DNA of 64,000 nucleotides from a virus. The position numbers were made by a program, and so were the translations under genes. Below the pieces are notes generated by a model, which did not search any database, was not told where the DNA came from, and saw only the letters and a list, made by a program, of their open reading frames with translations. The first letter of the stretch is position 1. Each line of letters opens with the position of its first letter. Shown here one piece after another: positions 13,826-21,093 of the stretch. The stretch is from the IMG/VR virus record IMGVR_UViG_3300049432_000156, positions 1 to 64,000 of that record; one strand, 5' to 3'.

Positions 13826-13912
13826 GCCCAACGACAAAGCTCAGCGACCGGGACGCTGAGTAAAGTATTAACCCCGCGGCGAATCCCGGTTCGCTGCAGC
13901 GATTGGTTAGGT
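13826..13912 (+). repeat. attC-like imperfect palindrome 8
   Basis: GCCCAAC (13826-13832, perfect RYYYAAC) to GTTAGGT (13906-13912, perfect GTTRRRY). AACGACAAAGCTCAGCGACCGG pairs with CCGGTTCGCTGCAGCGATTGG with one extra G and one extra A on the right arm. 87 bp in all. Unlike the others it lies wholly between ORFs, as in a textbook cassette. Confidence 0.75.
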
Positions 13913-13932
13913 AAAAGTAACCCAAAACCACA

Positions 13933-14148
13933 ATGAAAAAAACGACCATAACTCAGGCCCAAGAGGACGCCGTATATGCAATCGGCACCAAATCTCGCGT
14001 CAACCTGCACGAAATCCACCCGCGCGTTGCTCGTGCTTTGATAAAAAAAAGACTGATCGAAAAACAATGGAACTCGAACGATGCAAGCGGAGAAAAGCTG
14101 AAGCTGACGGACAATGGCAGATCGGCGTTCAAACAGCTTTTTACCTAA
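13933..14148 (+). CDS. Winged-helix-like small protein
   Basis: A 71 aa protein (MKKTTITQAQEDAVYAIGTK...KLTDNGRSAFKQLFT). The pattern helix - 'HPRVARALIKKRLIEKQ' - beta wing 'KLKLTDNGRSAFK' is that of a MarR-like winged helix, where 'LTDNGR' is the wing. Probably DNA-binding. Last ORF in the cassette region; ACCTAAC and GTTAAAT flank its 3' side at 14143-14185 but without pairing arms. Confidence 0.6.
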   Translation: MKKTTITQAQEDAVYAIGTKSRVNLHEIHPRVARALIKKRLIEKQWNSNDASGEKLKLTDNGRSAFKQLFT

Positions 14149-14183
14149 CAGTACTTTAGACGACTCTTGAAAGGTAACGTTAA

Positions 14184-14477
14184 ATGACTCGCAAGCACTC
14201 AGCCAACGCACTGGCGGCAAAACAACGCAATCGGTTGGCCTCACCACCACCTGATTACTTCGACGCGCCGGATTACTCCAAGCCCGTGCGCGAGATCGTT
14301 TACCGCGACCTGCTGAGCGGCGAGACGCACATATTCCTGTTGTTCATCCATCCGCGCCGGGTCGATCAATTTGTTTGCCTCATCGACGGCAAGCCGTGGC
14401 TGGCCCAAGCCGGTTGGAGCCGCGTTTTAGCTGGACTCCGCAAGGCTGTGCCACGCTTCTCACAACGACCTCAATGA
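14184..14477 (+). CDS. Hypothetical protein
   Basis: A 97 aa protein with a central strand-rich stretch (REIVYRDLLSGETHIFLLFIHPRRVDQFVCLIDGKPW). No family recognised. ATGA overlap with the next gene supports expression in the same unit. Confidence 0.55.
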   Translation: MTRKHSANALAAKQRNRLASPPPDYFDAPDYSKPVREIVYRDLLSGETHIFLLFIHPRRVDQFVCLIDGKPWLAQAGWSRVLAGLRKAVPRFSQRPQ

Positions 14478-14731
14478 ACGACGCTCTGTTCAGACCGTCC
14501 TCGATGCTCCGCCGGTCAAAGTGTCCGGGGAGCTTGGCGCTTGAATCCACGTTGCCGGAGAGCGTGGATGACGAGAGCGACGAATACCGAGCAGAAGGTC
14601 GCCTGCTACACGCGCTCATTGCAGACCCGTCTCTGCCGAGAGATGAACTAAAGCCGAGCCAGATGGATTTAATCGAAACCATCGAGAAGGAGGAACGGAA
14701 TTTTCTCGAATCTAATCTATTCACCGTCTGA
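14474..14731 (+). CDS. N-terminal part of split DUF2800-like exonuclease
   Basis: An 85 aa protein beginning LFRPSSMLRRSKCPGSLALESTLPES..DEYRAEGRLLHALI, which matches the N-terminal 'S-x-x-x-R-W-x-x-C-P-G-S' and 'E-G-x-x-x-H' region of DUF2800/Cas4-like PD-(D/E)XK nucleases. Cys17 would be the first ligand of an iron-sulfur cluster whose other three cysteines are in the next ORF. It stops at TGATG, overlapping the next start. Confidence 0.65.
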   Translation: MNDALFRPSSMLRRSKCPGSLALESTLPESVDDESDEYRAEGRLLHALIADPSLPRDELKPSQMDLIETIEKEERNFLESNLFTV

Positions 14732-15618
14732 TGAAAGATTACATCGAACTGGTGGAGGAAGCGTTCTCATTCAGTTGGGATGGCAAGGTGTTGTTCACCG
14801 GGCATCCAGACAGTGTGCTTGTGTTCCGCCTTGGTAATCCAGTCATCGTGCGTGAACGGAAGATGGGGTTCAAAGTGGTCCAAGCTGCTGACGCAAACCT
14901 ACAGCTTCGTGCGTATATCGCGATGGTATCCGAAAAATATCAAGCGAGCGATTACTACGGCCAGCTCACCCAGCCGAGAGTTTCATCGAAGTCACACATT
15001 GTTTATTATACGCGAGAGGATGTCGCCAAAGCCCGCCTTGAAATAAAGGCTTTATGGGACGCAAGCCACGCGCCAGATGCGCCGCGCCGGGCATCGCACG
15101 ACGCCTGCAACTTCTGCCGGGCGCAGACCGTGTGCCCCGAATTTCAGTCTTGGCTCGGTGCCATCGAGAAATCAAAGCACCTGCCGGTCGCTCAATGGAC
15201 GGACGGCCAGATGAGTCTGTTTGAGGAACGGCGTGGAATGTTGGAGAAATTCCTCAAGGAGACCCACAAGCAGATCTTCGCGATTAAACAGGCTGACCCG
15301 GAGAGATTGCCGGGGTGGAGTATAAAGCCCGGAGCTAACGTCCGAAGAGTCAACGACCTTGTCGCCGCCTGGTCGGCATTGCAGAGTTTGCTGTCCGACG
15401 GTTTTGGCAACGAAGCCGCGAAGCAATTCAGCAATTGCTGTGACATCTCAATCGGGGCATTGGAAGATTTGATTTACAACATGCTCAAGGATGCGGCAAA
15501 AAAAAAGAGCCAGAAAGAAGTCAAACGACTGGTCAACGATGCCCTGTCCGGGCTAATTGAACTGCGACAGAACAAGCCATCATTGGTCAAAGATGAGCGA
15601 ACAGCACCAAACCGTTAA
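14731..15618 (+). CDS. PD-(D/E)XK exonuclease, catalytic part
   Basis: A 295 aa protein continuing the DUF2800/Cas4-like nuclease. GHPD (Asp27) and VRERKMG (Glu42, Lys44) form the PD-(D/E)XK active site; CNFCRAQTVC (Cys126, 129, 135) matches the C-terminal cysteine trio of Cas4/AddB-type 4Fe-4S nucleases. Expected role: resecting dsDNA ends to provide single strands for RecT. It follows the N-terminal ORF by a TGATG overlap, so the enzyme would have to form from two chains or by frameshift. Confidence 0.75.
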   Translation: MKDYIELVEEAFSFSWDGKVLFTGHPDSVLVFRLGNPVIVRERKMGFKVVQAADANLQLRAYIAMVSEKYQASDYYGQLTQPRVSSKSHIVYYTREDVAKARLEIKALWDASHAPDAPRRASHDACNFCRAQTVCPEFQSWLGAIEKSKHLPVAQWTDGQMSLFEERRGMLEKFLKETHKQIFAIKQADPERLPGWSIKPGANVRRVNDLVAAWSALQSLLSDGFGNEAAKQFSNCCDISIGALEDLIYNMLKDAAKKKSQKEVKRLVNDALSGLIELRQNKPSLVKDERTAPNR

Positions 15619-15772
15619 AGTCGGTCAGCGTGTTAAAATAGGAAGTCACGTCGGCACCGTTACCGGCAAGACCGGCGAGTGGTATCACATAGATTGGGAT
15701 GATTGGAAACAGCACTGCTGCAACTACTATGGAGCGTGGGAATTTGAGGCTGCGTCGGTAAAAGATGAATAG
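15593..15772 (+). CDS. Small SH3/KOW-like protein
   Basis: A 59 aa beta-rich protein with VKVGQRVKIGSHVGTVTGKTGEWYHIDWDD, resembling a KOW/SH3-like barrel. ATG 15593 overlaps the end of the exonuclease by 26 bp. Function unknown. Confidence 0.6.
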   Translation: MSEQHQTVKVGQRVKIGSHVGTVTGKTGEWYHIDWDDWKQHCCNYYGAWEFEAASVKDE

Positions 15773-15775
15773 CCC

Positions 15776-16126
15776 ATGAGCTTGGTTAAAAAGCTAGATG
15801 CCATCCCGCCCTGCCTCGTGCGTTTGATCGCCAGAGACCCACGGCATCCAGGCCGCCGGCTGCCGCTCTTGGCCATTGCCGAACGCGCCGGCTTGTCCTA
15901 TGGAGCCACGAGGCGCCTGTCGCTGAAACGCTCGTGGGGCAATGTCACACCAAGGATCATTGATTCCTTCTGTAGCGCGTGCGGCGTCGACATTCTGCAT
16001 CCGAAAAGCTCCGTTGATTATCTCAAAAGAACTCTGAGGAAACCAAACGGCTACAAACTGCTGGCCAACAAATCCGGTTCTGGATCGGCCGAGTCGGTGC
16101 TAAGATTATTGCAGACACTCCAATGA
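15776..16126 (+). CDS. HTH DNA-binding protein upstream of the recombinase
   Basis: A 116 aa protein whose middle LLAIAERAGLSYGATRRLSLKRSWGNVTPRIIDSFCSACGVDI reads as a helix-turn-helix with recognition helix YGATRRLS. ATGA-coupled to the integrase, as excisionases and integrase regulators often are, but no excisionase family is recognised. Confidence 0.6.
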   Translation: MSLVKKLDAIPPCLVRLIARDPRHPGRRLPLLAIAERAGLSYGATRRLSLKRSWGNVTPRIIDSFCSACGVDILHPKSSVDYLKRTLRKPNGYKLLANKSGSGSAESVLRLLQTLQ

Positions 16127-17103
16127 ATGACGAAAACAAAGCCCTGGAACAGAACCCCGTCCTCAAGCCGACGGTTGCCATATGGGTCGAGGAGTACAAG
16201 GCGCAGAATTTTCCAAGATTCGCGCAGAACACTCGAACCTTAGTGAACACTGAACTTGTCCGGTTTGCGCTATTCCTTGGACGCCGAGCAATCTCCGGGA
16301 ACATCCTGCACGAGTACATGGCCGAACAACGTCGCAGGGTTGCAGGCGAATCGCTGATCAGGGCGATGCGATGGACTGGCGCATTCCTGAAGTGGGCCGA
16401 GGAAATGGGCTACCTGGACAGGCGCTACTCGTCGCTGTCGATCTTCAAATGCAGTGCGGTCCTGGTCATTCACAAACCGCCGCAGCGCTTCACGCCCGAA
16501 CAGTACGAAGCGATGAAGGAAGCGACCAAGGGCACCGGATGGCACTATGCCACGATCATGGCGTATCGCACCGGCGCACGGTTGAGCGATGCGTGTCTGC
16601 TGAAATGGGAGAGCGTAAACCTGGAAGAGCTTTACATTCATTACCTGCCGTGGAAAACCAGGAAGTCGCAGCGGTATGCGACCTGCCCCTTTCAGGCTGG
16701 TGGGGATTTCCACAATGTACTCATTGAGCTAAACGCATCACGGGACAAGCGCCCGCACTGGGACCAGTTCGTCTGCCCGGAACTCGCGATGAGATACGCG
16801 ACGCAATCAGACGTGTTCCAGAGCTATGAGCTGAGTCGTCAGTTCGGAGGCTACTGCAAAAAAATCGGCGCTGCGCACCTGAGCTTCCATAAACTGCGTA
16901 ACACGTTCATGGCGAAATGCGTTGACGGCTCAATCCCGTTCGCACAGGCGCGTCAGATTACGGGGCTTGGTAGCGACAGCGTGTTCATGCGATATGCGAA
17001 ACCGAATCTGGATGTTCTCAGAGTCGCAATCGACAAAATTGATTCGCAAGACTTGCCTAAAGGAACGTCGATTATTCAGTTGCCGCAAAATTCGGCAGCT
17101 TGA
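16123..17103 (+). CDS. Tyrosine recombinase/integrase
   Basis: A 326 aa site-specific recombinase. N-terminal core-binding domain (~30-110, VAIWVEEYKAQNF...YMAEQRRRVAGE) and C-terminal catalytic domain: Arg153 in TGARLSDACLLKW, Lys in WKTRKSQ, His256-x-x-Arg259 in SFHKLRNTF, and Tyr291 in FMRYAKPN. The usual LGH before the tyrosine is GLGSDS, so the third histidine is replaced. It lacks the extra helix of integron integrases between patches II and III, so it is XerC/phage-like, not IntI. It may integrate the phage; no attP-like repeat was identified nearby. Confidence 0.85.
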   Translation: MNDENKALEQNPVLKPTVAIWVEEYKAQNFPRFAQNTRTLVNTELVRFALFLGRRAISGNILHEYMAEQRRRVAGESLIRAMRWTGAFLKWAEEMGYLDRRYSSLSIFKCSAVLVIHKPPQRFTPEQYEAMKEATKGTGWHYATIMAYRTGARLSDACLLKWESVNLEELYIHYLPWKTRKSQRYATCPFQAGGDFHNVLIELNASRDKRPHWDQFVCPELAMRYATQSDVFQSYELSRQFGGYCKKIGAAHLSFHKLRNTFMAKCVDGSIPFAQARQITGLGSDSVFMRYAKPNLDVLRVAIDKIDSQDLPKGTSIIQLPQNSAA

Positions 17104-17153
17104 GTCCAGCGAGCGAGCGCAATGTCAGGCCAATTGGAACTCTTACCAGCCGC

Positions 17154-17804
17154 ATGAACGCCCCAAACGTCAAAGACGCTATCCAATTTTTGAACGGTCC
17201 CAAGCGCGGACTGCTCGGCCAAATCGTCTCCGTTGATGGCGACAGGGCGAAAGTCCTATCCCGCGATATGGACGGTACACCGCACTTCTTCGAGCTTTCC
17301 GATGCTGACGAATTCGCTTTCGTCGGCGTAGCCGCGCTCGGTCCAAAGCAGAATGCGGCGGCAGAGACGGAACAAAAACCCTCTCTTCCGCCCCCGCTCA
17401 ATCCGCAGGAACTCTTGGAGCCGCTTCCTCCGGAAGTGAAGGTCCAACCGTTGAACGCGCAGCCAGAGGAGGAAGCGCCGCTGATGCCGAAGCTCAAGCC
17501 GCTCCACAAGCCCGGTCATCGCCGCATCAAACCGACTCGCGCCAATCCAACGCCCGCACCGCGGCCAGAGGTTCAGAGGCGGCAATTCATCGCGACCGTG
17601 AGGAACGCTCTCGGGCAAGAAACCACGGTGGAGATTGCCGTCCGCCTGGATGATAATCCGAATCGGCACAACAACGTCGCGATTATGAAAGCCATCCGCA
17701 CCAAGGCGATTCAGCGTGCAAAGCCGTTTCTAGTCCTGGGTTGGAAACTGAAGGAACCCCCTCTTGTCGCACACCAAACGGGGAGCGCCGGCCTCGAAAG
17801 CTGA
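17154..17804 (+). CDS. Hypothetical protein with Pro-rich linker
   Basis: A 216 aa protein. Residues 1-60 form a small beta-rich domain (KRGLLGQIVSVDGDRAKVLSRDMDG), residues ~70-140 are Pro/Glu-rich linker, and the last ~75 (RRQFIATVRNALGQETTVEIAVRLDDNP) are another folded domain. ATG 17154 is preferred over TTG 17100. No family recognised. Confidence 0.6.
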   Translation: MNAPNVKDAIQFLNGPKRGLLGQIVSVDGDRAKVLSRDMDGTPHFFELSDADEFAFVGVAALGPKQNAAAETEQKPSLPPPLNPQELLEPLPPEVKVQPLNAQPEEEAPLMPKLKPLHKPGHRRIKPTRANPTPAPRPEVQRRQFIATVRNALGQETTVEIAVRLDDNPNRHNNVAIMKAIRTKAIQRAKPFLVLGWKLKEPPLVAHQTGSAGLES

Positions 17805-17871
17805 GATTGCGCGGAGCGGCGACAATGACGTTGGTGCGCTCCAAATCACAGCGACCGGCGCAGAAAGATTT

Positions 17872-17937
17872 ATGAATAGCGGCGCTCGTCACGATATTCC
17901 AAAGAATAAAATGGAAAGGCAATTGCAAAATGCTTAA
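17872..17937 (+). CDS. Micro-ORF before the glycosyltransferase cluster
   Basis: A 21 aa ORF from ATG 17872 (RBS-like AGAAAGA upstream), whose TAA overlaps ATG 17930 of the next gene. The 67 bp before it holds nothing I can assign. Possible leader peptide; weak support. Confidence 0.3.
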   Translation: MNSGARHDIPKNKMERQLQNA

Positions 17938-18721
17938 ATGCGGAATAGTTACGTACGTTCCACCAGTCGGCAAATTGCACTCTGAAGCCTATGTTGCCAA
18001 CCTGTTGAAGTTTCCGCCGAAGCATCCGCTTTTCCTCATCTCAGATGACGCCGGGCACAACCCGTCTCGATTGATTAAAAACCCAGAGTTGATTGGGCGA
18101 AGGCCACCACACGCGTTGAACAACTACCTTTGGTTTTCTGCATTGCAACTGGCCAAGGATGTCGGCCTCGACTTCGGGATTTACATGGAGTCCGACTCCC
18201 GCGTTGGGCGCAAGGATTGGGACACCTACATGTTCGAAGAATTCTTTGGGCGGTATCCAAGCGGTCTCGCCTGCGCTGGCACGCCGGTTGCGTGGGATAT
18301 TTGCAGTGGCGGTGGCGAGCTCGCCAAAAATGTGATTGAGCAAGCGTGGCAGTACCAGCAGTTGTCCGGACTCCCGGCCTCTTTTTATAGCAGCAAACAT
18401 CCATACGACAATTCAGGCGCCTGCTACTATCCAAACGGTTCATTGATGATCTTCGAGACCGCTGCGATGTTGAAAATCTTCGATGGATTCTTGATCGATA
18501 TAGCCGCCTATTCAAAGCACCTGACAGCATTCGATATGGCCATCGGCAAGTTCCTGTGGAATTATCACGGGCCAAAGGCAATCCAGCACGTAGGCTGGCT
18601 GGCTTGTTCGTACTCGGCATTCGGCGATGCCGTGACCACACCGCAACAGCGCATTGCGATGCTTACCAGTGGTTCCAAAGTCGCGATCCACCAATGGAAA
18701 ATGGACGGACCTGAGCTATGA
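17930..18721 (+). CDS. Glycosyltransferase-like protein
   Basis: A 263 aa protein with a GT-A-like layout: N-terminal strand MLKCGIVTYVPPVG, later FGIYMESDSRVGRKDW with a DSD (about residues 88-90) that fits the metal-binding DxD, and C-terminal catalytic region (GPKAIQHVGWLACSYS). It starts the 4 kb surface-sugar cluster. Substrate unknown. Confidence 0.65.
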   Translation: MLKCGIVTYVPPVGKLHSEAYVANLLKFPPKHPLFLISDDAGHNPSRLIKNPELIGRRPPHALNNYLWFSALQLAKDVGLDFGIYMESDSRVGRKDWDTYMFEEFFGRYPSGLACAGTPVAWDICSGGGELAKNVIEQAWQYQQLSGLPASFYSSKHPYDNSGACYYPNGSLMIFETAAMLKIFDGFLIDIAAYSKHLTAFDMAIGKFLWNYHGPKAIQHVGWLACSYSAFGDAVTTPQQRIAMLTSGSKVAIHQWKMDGPEL

Positions 18722-19449
18722 TTGTTGATGCATTTCTGCGTTCGTATGCAGGGGATGTACAATGGGTCCCGTGGGCGCTCCGCAGCCTCGACAAGTTTGT
18801 CACCGGAATTCGGGACATCGTAGTCGTGGTCCCGGCAAACGACTACACCGCATTCAAGAGCCTGAATCTGACCAAGGAGATTATTTGTTCGTCGCGGTTG
18901 GAGCCGTTCAAGGACGATTACTGCGGCCAACAGGCAGACAAACTAATCGCCCATCTCTACACCGATGCCGAGCACATCCTTTATTGGGATTCGGACGTGC
19001 TCGCAATTCGCCCGTTCTGTCCAAAAGACTTGATGATTGAAGGGAAACCACGCTGCCTTGAGACGCCATTCGAGAAATTGGTGAACGCAGATGGTAGCCC
19101 GGCGGTCCCCTGGAAACCCATTGTTGAGCGCGCTTTGGGGCATCCGGTTTCCAAAGAACGAATGAGAGCGCACCCTTTTTTGGTGAATCGAATGGCGCTC
19201 ATCGGCCTGCGCGATTACATGCAGAAGCTTCATCACGTCCCGCTGGTGGATTACATCGCAGCGCAGCCGAACGGGGAATTTTCGGAGTGGAATGTACTTC
19301 ATAGTTGGGCGGCGGATCACGCTCCGGACCTGTTCACGTTTTGGGATACGGAGAAACAAGGCGTGCCAGAACCGTTCGTGCGCCAATTTTGGAGCTGGTC
19401 GGGTGTGACCCTGGAGATTCGCGCGGAGATGGAGAAATTGATCGCATGA
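18718..19449 (+). CDS. Glycosyltransferase with DxD motif (DUF6492-like)
   Basis: A 243 aa protein, ATGA-coupled to the previous gene. DAEHILYWDSDVLAIRPF contains the DSD (about 91-93) expected of a GT-A enzyme; CGQQADKLIAHLYTDAEHILYWDSDVL fits families annotated DUF6492. Likely acts in the cytoplasm on a sugar nucleotide; acceptor unknown. Confidence 0.7.
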   Translation: MIVDAFLRSYAGDVQWVPWALRSLDKFVTGIRDIVVVVPANDYTAFKSLNLTKEIICSSRLEPFKDDYCGQQADKLIAHLYTDAEHILYWDSDVLAIRPFCPKDLMIEGKPRCLETPFEKLVNADGSPAVPWKPIVERALGHPVSKERMRAHPFLVNRMALIGLRDYMQKLHHVPLVDYIAAQPNGEFSEWNVLHSWAADHAPDLFTFWDTEKQGVPEPFVRQFWSWSGVTLEIRAEMEKLIA

Positions 19450-19661
19450 AGAAACAGTTCATCGTTGTCGGCATTTGCGCGTCGTGTTTGATCTCTTGCC
19501 ACAAAGAGCTTCAGCAAGGCGGGGTAACGAAGAATGGGGAGTTCAAGATCGTCATCATAGATGGTTGCCAGTACATCCTGATGGCAACTTCCGATCCCAA
19601 CGTTGTTACCCACAAAGGCGATTGCACGAATCGGATTCACATTTACCGGGTGGAACAATGA
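19446..19661 (+). CDS. Small lipoprotein
   Basis: A 71 aa protein with a short signal peptide FIVVGICASCLISCHKE; LISC is a good lipobox. The mature ~54 residues contain two cysteines (ref DGC, GDC). May anchor in the host envelope, for example as a superinfection-exclusion or lysis helper; inference only. Confidence 0.55.
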   Translation: MKKQFIVVGICASCLISCHKELQQGGVTKNGEFKIVIIDGCQYILMATSDPNVVTHKGDCTNRIHIYRVEQ

Positions 19662-19861
19662 AAATGCAAGAATTGGTTGATAGGCTTCTCGAGTTATCTC
19701 CAAATCATAACGCGGAGGTCTGGATGCAATGTCCTTCGTTCGGACCTAACTCCTCCATGTTTCAGGAGATCGAAACCGTGGAGATAAATAATTCGGGAAC
19801 AATTATTCTCAACGCGCCAGGACTATCGTTGCCTCATAGTGTGGCAGGAACACGAGCATGA
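19658..19861 (+). CDS. Small hypothetical protein
   Basis: A 67 aa protein (MKMQELVDRLLELSPNHNAEVWMQ...) with an amphipathic N-terminal helix then beta strands. Coupled by ATGA on both sides. No family recognised. Confidence 0.55.
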   Translation: MKMQELVDRLLELSPNHNAEVWMQCPSFGPNSSMFQEIETVEINNSGTIILNAPGLSLPHSVAGTRA

Positions 19862-20100
19862 ACTTGGAACAATGGCTTATTGGACGCCCGGACATTGTTC
19901 AGAGCATGGCCCGGCGCTATCCTCCCGGCACGAAGTTCCGTATCCACGACAAAGTTGTTTGGGTTGTCTCATTCAGAGAGGACGGAAGCCTGATGGTATC
20001 TGAAACGAATCCAGCGGAAGATTACGACAAATCTGTTGCCACGCGACAGCCTGTCTGCAACTGCTGCGTAGCAAATCTGGATGCGGTGCGAATATCATAA
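19858..20100 (+). CDS. Small hypothetical protein
   Basis: An 80 aa protein with beta-rich middle (GTKFRIHDKVVWVVSFREDGSLMVSETNP) and CNCC near the C-terminus. No family recognised. Confidence 0.55.
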   Translation: MNLEQWLIGRPDIVQSMARRYPPGTKFRIHDKVVWVVSFREDGSLMVSETNPAEDYDKSVATRQPVCNCCVANLDAVRIS

Positions 20101-20101
20101 C

Positions 20102-20428
20102 ATGAATCACATTTACGTAACGCCGATGCCATTCGTGGCATTTGGGAAAACGCTGTGGTCCCTGGAAGTGCGCGCTCATACATGCGCGGTATTTGACCGC
20201 GGCAATGTCATCCAGCCGGATCATCCATTTCAAATCAGCTATCTCGACCATAATGGAGACAACACCATTCGTCAGGGTTCTGTACGGACACACGGCTGGA
20301 AATCCGCAGATGACGCCAGACAATTCGCTGTGACAAAACAAAAAGAACTTCTTGAGCGCATCGCCAAAGGCGAACACGTCAACACGAACGTCAGCATCCT
20401 GGCCAATCCAGCGGTAATTATCCAATGA
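20102..20428 (+). CDS. Hypothetical protein
   Basis: A 108 aa beta-rich protein (MNHIYVTPMPFVAFGKTLWSLEVRAHTCAV...). ATG 20102 is one base after the previous stop. No family recognised; coupled to the FkbM gene. Confidence 0.55.
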   Translation: MNHIYVTPMPFVAFGKTLWSLEVRAHTCAVFDRGNVIQPDHPFQISYLDHNGDNTIRQGSVRTHGWKSADDARQFAVTKQKELLERIAKGEHVNTNVSILANPAVIIQ

Positions 20429-21093
20429 TCCGACAAACCAAAGAAGGCTGGTGGATCATCGAAGGTGACACCTGCATCTCCAAATGGATTGAGGACACGG
20501 GGAACCTGGATGCCGACGTTAACACCATACCGTTCATCTGCAAATTGATCGGCGAAGGCGCAGTCGTGGTTGACGGAGGCGCTTATGTGGGAGACCACAC
20601 CTTTGGCTATCTCAGGGCTGCCGGAAAAACCGGTAGCGTTTATTCATTCGAGCCAGAGCCGGAAGCATACCGTTGCCTTGTCCGCAACTGTCCCGACGCA
20701 TTTACTTACCAACTTGCGCTCGGCGACAGCTACGGACCTTCGACCATGCGAATCGTATATAATAACCCAGGAGCCAGTTGGCTTGAAAAGTCCGGCCTTC
20801 GTCCTCTGTTCGTCATTCCATTGGACGCAATGGAACTGCCGAGCTTGTCACTGCTCAAACTGGACCTGGAAGGTTACGAATTGCGCGCGCTCAAAGGCGC
20901 TGCCGAAACGATCAAACGATGCCGGCCAATCATCGTCATCGAAATTTATGAAGCGGCTTTGGAGCGCCAGGTAGCGAAGCCGCAGGACATATTCACTTTC
21001 CTCGACCAGATGGGTTATCAGTACCGAAACCTTCATGTGGCTAACCCTTGTGAGGGCGTTGTGTTCGATATTGTGTGCACTTTCGGCGCATGA
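20425..21093 (+). CDS. FkbM-family methyltransferase
   Basis: A 222 aa SAM-dependent methyltransferase. VVVDGGAYVGDHTFGYLRAAGKTGSVYSFEPEP is the SAM-binding motif I with the post-I Glu; LPSLSLLKLDLEGYELRALKGA is the FkbM signature (KxDxEG). Such enzymes O-methylate sugars or polyketides. In this sugar cluster it probably caps a glycan made by the nearby glycosyltransferases. Confidence 0.88.
   Translation: MIRQTKEGWWIIEGDTCISKWIEDTGNLDADVNTIPFICKLIGEGAVVVDGGAYVGDHTFGYLRAAGKTGSVYSFEPEPEAYRCLVRNCPDAFTYQLALGDSYGPSTMRIVYNNPGASWLEKSGLRPLFVIPLDAMELPSLSLLKLDLEGYELRALKGAAETIKRCRPIIVIEIYEAALERQVAKPQDIFTFLDQMGYQYRNLHVANPCEGVVFDIVCTFGA

Noticed and set aside
14143-14185. ACCTAAC...GTTAAAT pair as a ninth attC-like site
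   Set aside because: Terminal cores fit, but the 30 nt between them have no pairing arms.
13531-14250. 239 aa minus-strand frame with SLQRTGIRRG-type phrases
   Set aside because: These phrases are translations of the attC-like palindromes; the frame is not a gene.
16123-17103. Recombinase as integron integrase IntI
   Set aside because: It lacks the insert between motif II and III that defines IntI.
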